A stretch of DNA of 39,076 nt from an uncultured Bacteroidales bacterium. GTDB lineage: Bacteria; Bacteroidota; Bacteroidia; Bacteroidales; FEN-979. This document shows, in pieces, positions 34,926-39,076 of the stretch. The stretch is from contig CAIYES010000229.1 of the NCBI GenBank assembly GCA_903925275.1, forward strand, positions 1 through 39,076, read 5' to 3'. Each line of letters starts with the position of its first letter. Positions within the stretch are counted from its first letter, which is position 1. The position numbers were made by a program, and so were the translations under genes. The notes under the pieces are model-generated. The model was not told the origin of the DNA. It worked only from the letters and a program-made list of their open reading frames with translations, and did not search any database.

Positions 34926-36770
34926 CTATTGACCGAGGGTAAACCGGAGCGCAATGCCACCTTTGGTATTGGAGGTGCGGTATTGGTTGGAGACGTAAGG
35001 GGAGTTGATAATTTTATCGAAGTAGAAACGAACGTTGAAACGGACGCTCAGGTTATAATCGGCCGAAAAATTGATCGATGTAACCTGCTGCCCGACTGAT
35101 ATCTGGTTTATATCCTGATCGACACGACGCAATACCGTTTTGTTTTTGCGGATAGAAAAATCAAGTTTAACGTTCAGGTCGCTGTTGGTTTTTGATTTTT
35201 TTCCGCCCCCGAGCGCTCCTGAGAAATTGATCTTGATTCCTTTGAAACGATATCCCAGCCCCACGATAAATTCATTGCTGCTGATTTCTGTAAGCTGGTT
35301 ATTTACAAAGCTGAGGGAGATATTCCGTGCGCGGCGCAATTCGACACTGGCAAGCAGACTGTTGATGAACCCCATGTCGATTTTTAACAAGGGATTGAAT
35401 TGTTCGGTGATGGAAACGACCGAAGTTTGAGCCCGGGGAATAAAATTGCCGGCATTATCCATAACCACTGGCATGCCGTTCTGTTCATCATACCGGATGT
35501 TCGAGTTGAAACTGCCCACACTGTAACTCGAAATATAGGCATGGGTAAGTGTCATGGTACGCAGCCAGGTCTTGAACATCTTTAGCTTTACCAATCCATC
35601 GTAAGTAATCCGCCAGTTGGGAAGTGGGATCTGGGGAAATGCAGTAAGTTTTATTTTTGTAGGATCCTTGCCTGAATAGGCTGCAAGGAATGCCGAAGTA
35701 AGAACCTCCTGGTCAGTTGGCCCGTATCCTTGCGGAAATCCGGTAGAGTCGGTAATTGTAGTCGAATTTGGGTTTTGCGCTGCATAGCGCTGTGCAATTT
35801 GCAGCCGGTACTGTTTCATTTTTTCAAATGTCGGTGATTTCCCCGATCCGTCATCACTTACATAGGATGTTGCAATCATGATGTAGGACATTGAAAAAGT
35901 TCCCTGATCCATTGGGGAAAAGGATCCGAATTTCCCGGCGGAATTTGCCTTAAAATACTCCTGGTGTGATTTCGAATACTGTCGGTTGCCTATCACCTCA
36001 ATGCGCAAATCCTTGATTGGTTCAATGCTGACGGCCAGATTCAGATTTTCAATGAATTTGTTGGCGTATATCGAATTCAGCATTGTATCGTTGGTAATCC
36101 AGCCGTGGTTTGTTGCATTGGTACGAATATCATGCTGATCACCAAACACGAATCCAAGGCCGGGAGCATTCACATTCCAATCGTTCCCAAGCGCTATTGG
36201 TTCAGGTATAAAACCAGGAAGCATGGTTCCATTGCCCTGGGTATAGGTAAATTTTGCCATCCTGACACCCATCAGGAAACGCACGGTTCCATCCAGTAAA
36301 ACCTTGCCGAAACTGGGGCCGGTTTTTTCCAGTTTCAAGGAATCCTGTTTGGCCAGACTTTTATCTTTGGGAGCTTTGGAAGGTTCGGGTTTGTTCGACC
36401 GGCTGCTTGCCGTACTTTGGTTAATCTTTTTCAGGTATGCGACTTTATTATAAAGCGTTACCAGGTTGAAACCACCGTTCAGGGTTTTGGTATTGGCATT
36501 TTCAATGGTATTGCCATACTGGGCCTGGATGGAAATCGGCGAAGCAGTCCAATGGAATGTGGTTTGGTACCCTGCACTCAGGTTGATGAAATCAAGATAT
36601 GGGATTTTATTTATCGGGACTTCCCACATAACATTGAGAACCTGGTTATAGTTGTTTTTTGTTCCGAACGAAAAAATTTCACTCCAAACCTGATCACGGT
36701 TTGAACGGTCGATCTTGCCGGGAGGCTCGTTGATATAAGCATTGGTATTGGCTACCAGCGATATCTTCAA
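34926..36770 (-). CDS. sprA: SprA C-terminal part, downstream of an in-frame TAG
   Basis: These are 614 codons in the same frame as the upstream sprA part. The protein starts right after the TAG as LKISLVANTNAYINEPPGKID (TTG codon if read as a start). In SprA homologues I recall this continues directly from FDxxYDF(S/T)(K/R), so the two parts form one ancestral protein. The sequence is rich in alternating barrel strands and ends FNVRFYFDKI...GIALRFTLGQ, typical of the end of the SprA barrel. On its own it has no signal peptide and could not be exported, so separate translation would probably not give a working product. It reads without other stops, which argues for a recent mutation, readthrough or sequence error rather than an old pseudogene. 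Confidence 0.85.
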   Translation of the reverse strand: MKISLVANTNAYINEPPGKIDRSNRDQVWSEIFSFGTKNNYNQVLNVMWEVPINKIPYLDFINLSAGYQTTFHWTASPISIQAQYGNTIENANTKTLNGGFNLVTLYNKVAYLKKINQSTASSRSNKPEPSKAPKDKSLAKQDSLKLEKTGPSFGKVLLDGTVRFLMGVRMAKFTYTQGNGTMLPGFIPEPIALGNDWNVNAPGLGFVFGDQHDIRTNATNHGWITNDTMLNSIYANKFIENLNLAVSIEPIKDLRIEVIGNRQYSKSHQEYFKANSAGKFGSFSPMDQGTFSMSYIMIATSYVSDDGSGKSPTFEKMKQYRLQIAQRYAAQNPNSTTITDSTGFPQGYGPTDQEVLTSAFLAAYSGKDPTKIKLTAFPQIPLPNWRITYDGLVKLKMFKTWLRTMTLTHAYISSYSVGSFNSNIRYDEQNGMPVVMDNAGNFIPRAQTSVVSITEQFNPLLKIDMGFINSLLASVELRRARNISLSFVNNQLTEISSNEFIVGLGYRFKGIKINFSGALGGGKKSKTNSDLNVKLDFSIRKNKTVLRRVDQDINQISVGQQVTSINFSADYNLSVRFNVRFYFDKIINSPYVSNQYRTSNTKGGIALRFTLGQ

Positions 36771-36773
36771 CTA
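36771..36773 (-). other. sprA: In-frame TAG interrupting sprA
   Basis: The minus strand reads TTT TCA AAA TAG TTG AAG ATA TCG across the junction, i.e. FSK-stop-LKIS. Frames on both sides are the same and both are long and open. A single base change (for example from AAG, GAG, TCG or TTG) would remove the stop. Confidence 0.9.
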
Positions 36774-39076
36774 TTTTGAAAAGTCGTATTTCAGGTCAAA
36801 TATCCGGCTCCATTCCCATCGTTTTATATAAAAAGTCTCCATGGGCACAATGGCATTGCTTTTATTCCTGAACTGTTTCTGGTTGAAGTCACGGTTCATA
36901 TCGGTTCTGAACGTAAAGGACTTGGGAAGATAATAGAAGTTAAAGTCCTTGATCAGTGCGAAGGCTTTGGAACTTTTCAACGCCTTTGATCGCTGGAAAG
37001 GCATTATGTTTTTTGGTATTGCCGAAAAGGTATATCCCAGTCCGCCTGAATAATGTTTCCTCAGGTCATAGGATACATCCACGTCCCTGTGGAAAATTTC
37101 AGAATAGGAATAACTTATGTTAAAATTCTCAATGTCGTAAACTTTTGGTTTTTTCTCGTTAACCCGCTCTTTCCTGACATTGATCAGGTTGAAGTTCGTG
37201 GTTTGGGTATAGCCTTGTGTAATCTGTTTGATTGAATCTTTTTGTTTCTGGTTGTCAAAGGCGTTGACCACATCCTTCAGGTACAGGTCGGGGTTCAGCG
37301 GATCATATTTCGGATTGGACACCAACATTGAAAAATCATAATGCATCGGGATGCGGATGCCGGTTTTGGCCGGGAAGAACTTGCCCAATTCCAGGTCGGT
37401 GTTGAATCCGAAAGCCAGAGCCGATTCCATCAGCCGTTCGGTCTGTTTTTGTTCAAGGGTTCCAAAGCCTGAGCTGGTGTAGCTGCCGGTAAGCTGAATC
37501 CTTCCCAGGTCGGCAAGTTCAACTGCAACCCGGGCGTTAACAGCCCAACCTCCCACCTTATTGAAATCGGAAAGCCGAAGTTCATCGACCCAGATTTCTG
37601 CACATTTTTCCTGTCCGTCATCATCGGGTGACTGTGCGCCCTTTTTGGGATTTCTGATCCCGATCATGATGGCTCTTACATCGCTGATGGTAGGTGAACC
37701 AACCACGGTAATTTTGTTCTTGCCGTCGTATTCAACATATGGTGTCGAAGAGGTCACATCGATACCATGGTTGCTCATAGCCACCAGCCGGTCGTATTTC
37801 ACCTGAACCAATCTTTCCAGGTCGATATCAAATTCATTGGCCGTGGGCCAGATGGCATCTGGATTGCTTGCCTGGGTTCCCCATTCTGTAAAATTCAGGG
37901 GGATTTCATATTCATAATAGTTTTCGGTAAAATCAGATCCTATACGCATCAGGATGGTAAGGTCGCCGGTTTTAAGATTTTGGGTACGTATCGACTGTTC
38001 AGCATGAACAAACATCTTCAGCCGTTTGAATTGCCGGAAGTCAAATTCAGTAGTTTTATAGGCAGCGCGTGCATCACCATCAACCAGATTGCAAACTTTA
38101 AACGACATCGATTGCTCATTGAGTTTCTGCATATTGGTCGATCCCCAGTTGGTTTCACGCTGGATGCCAGGAGGCATCACGTAAGGAATCGGCTGTTTAC
38201 TTCCGTTTTCTTCAAGGCTCACGGTTGCAATATCGAATTGCGTGAGATTCTGGCCATCATCAGCAATATACTCCCCTGGCGAAAGCAGGCTGTAGTTGTA
38301 TTTCCGCCATTCTCCCCGGGTCAGCTCGAGGGTGGCAAAACGACATACCACCGGACGCTGGAAATTCTTGAAAAACATGCGCATGAAACGGATAGAGGTA
38401 AAGTCGGTAATGCTGCCGACCACCTTATCCGGTGTGCGGATGGGAATTTTAAACTGGTACCAGTTAACCGATCCCCTTGTACCATCGGCTAGCGGAATGT
38501 CGCTTGCATGGTACACATTGGTGATGTAATTCATCCCCGGTTTCATCTGGTCACCCCGCAATTGTACCACATACTGGTAATAGCGCTCGGTTTCACTCAG
38601 GGTGTTGTCTTTGTTTATATCCTCCATATTCGGAATTGTGGAGGCAGTAGTGGAATAACTCTCCTTTGACTGTGCTGAAGTGGAGCTGTTTCCTTCAGGT
38701 CCGTTGTATTTTTTATACCGCATCAGAATATCCGAAAAGGTTGGATCATTATCATAATCGGTACCACGGAAATAGTGAAAATCATCGGCAGAAGGGTCAA
38801 CCGAGGCATTTTTATACGCCGTTGAGGCGGCTCCGAAGGTATTTCTGACCTTGGCTACATAGGTTGTATCAAAAAATGAAAGTTCATCTGCATCGCCCAA
38901 TCCATCGTATCCCACATCCTGAAAGGCACGGGAAGCCGGATCATTGTCAAAGGCGTCAACCAATGCCTGTAACTGGGGAACGCGGCCCCAGATGGTTGTA
39001 TCCACACCATTCACCAGGGCACTGGTTGGCAGGCCGTTTTCATAACTCTTGCGACCATCACGTAAAATATCTTCAG
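36771..39076 (-). CDS. sprA: SprA (T9SS outer-membrane translocon), central part, 5' end outside window
   Basis: The frame is open from the right edge (reading EDILRDGRKSYENGLPTSALVNGVD from 39074) to the TAG at 36771. The central SprA features are seen as GVDTTIWGRVPQLQALVDAFDNDP, IDLERLVQVKYDRL, ECAEIWVDELRLSDFNKVGGWAVNARVAVELADLG and FHRDVDVSYDLRKHYSGGLGYTF. SprA is a very large (about 2400-residue) outer-membrane barrel that exports folded T9SS cargo in gliding and non-gliding Bacteroidota. With 1383 codons in the window counting both parts, somewhat over half of the gene is present. The gcvH-vanZ neighbours support the assignment. This part ends at ...YDFSK, well before the end of the barrel. 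Confidence 0.88.
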   Translation of the reverse strand, partial: EDILRDGRKSYENGLPTSALVNGVDTTIWGRVPQLQALVDAFDNDPASRAFQDVGYDGLGDADELSFFDTTYVAKVRNTFGAASTAYKNASVDPSADDFHYFRGTDYDNDPTFSDILMRYKKYNGPEGNSSTSAQSKESYSTTASTIPNMEDINKDNTLSETERYYQYVVQLRGDQMKPGMNYITNVYHASDIPLADGTRGSVNWYQFKIPIRTPDKVVGSITDFTSIRFMRMFFKNFQRPVVCRFATLELTRGEWRKYNYSLLSPGEYIADDGQNLTQFDIATVSLEENGSKQPIPYVMPPGIQRETNWGSTNMQKLNEQSMSFKVCNLVDGDARAAYKTTEFDFRQFKRLKMFVHAEQSIRTQNLKTGDLTILMRIGSDFTENYYEYEIPLNFTEWGTQASNPDAIWPTANEFDIDLERLVQVKYDRLVAMSNHGIDVTSSTPYVEYDGKNKITVVGSPTISDVRAIMIGIRNPKKGAQSPDDDGQEKCAEIWVDELRLSDFNKVGGWAVNARVAVELADLGRIQLTGSYTSSGFGTLEQKQTERLMESALAFGFNTDLELGKFFPAKTGIRIPMHYDFSMLVSNPKYDPLNPDLYLKDVVNAFDNQKQKDSIKQITQGYTQTTNFNLINVRKERVNEKKPKVYDIENFNISYSYSEIFHRDVDVSYDLRKHYSGGLGYTFSAIPKNIMPFQRSKALKSSKAFALIKDFNFYYLPKSFTFRTDMNRDFNQKQFRNKSNAIVPMETFYIKRWEWSRIFDLKYDFSK

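Noticed and set aside
36771-36773. Recoding of TAG (pyrrolysine, or a changed genetic code)
   Set aside because: TAG serves as a normal stop for phoH, cinA, the M1 peptidase and others here, and I see no recoding signal; it cannot be fully excluded without the genome.

Overview
The window looks like chromosomal DNA of a member of the Bacteroidota, probably Bacteroidales-like. Four lines of evidence point there: a SprA-type outer-membrane secretion protein, a secreted enzyme that appears to carry a type IX secretion (T9SS) tail, a TonB-dependent receptor with an N-terminal carboxypeptidase-like domain, and about ten starts preceded by the Bacteroidota -7 box TAnnTTTG. It is mostly housekeeping and envelope genes. 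I see no prophage, transposase, CRISPR array, tRNA or rRNA.

Layout. 1-7.7 kb: a SAM hydrolase (cut by the left edge) divergent from phoH, then purC; on the minus strand a nucleoside phosphorylase, a SirB1-type transglutaminase-like protein and a secreted S1/P1-nuclease-like enzyme; then a lipoprotein with a duplicated domain. 6.8-9.5 kb: an orphan ABC membrane domain translationally coupled to cinA, then rpmB with a clear terminator. 9.6-12.7 kb: a small exported protein and a TonB-dependent receptor. 13-17.8 kb (minus): a porin with an ammonium transporter, and a NarL-type histidine kinase/response regulator pair. 17.9-25.3 kb: an M1 peptidase, an MFS transporter, thiL, a YncE-like propeller, and a protein joining an NTF2-like domain to a class D beta-lactamase domain. 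25.8-32 kb: a 1448-residue hybrid kinase and uvrC. 32.1-39.1 kb (minus): sprA, gcvH, vanZ and a TMTC-like glycosyltransferase.

The points most worth following are these. (1) sprA, the predicted T9SS translocon, is split by one in-frame TAG. (2) The NTF2-like/class D beta-lactamase fusion. (3) Short tandem-repeat arrays (7-, 8-, 9- and 27-bp units) sit at or inside the stop codons of five genes. (4) A structured intergenic element of about 120-130 bp occurs twice, downstream of two unrelated genes. I did not find a convincing multi-gene new defence or biosynthetic system; the novelty is mainly in repeats, fusions and the broken sprA.

All product names rest on motif recognition from translated sequence; no database search was run.
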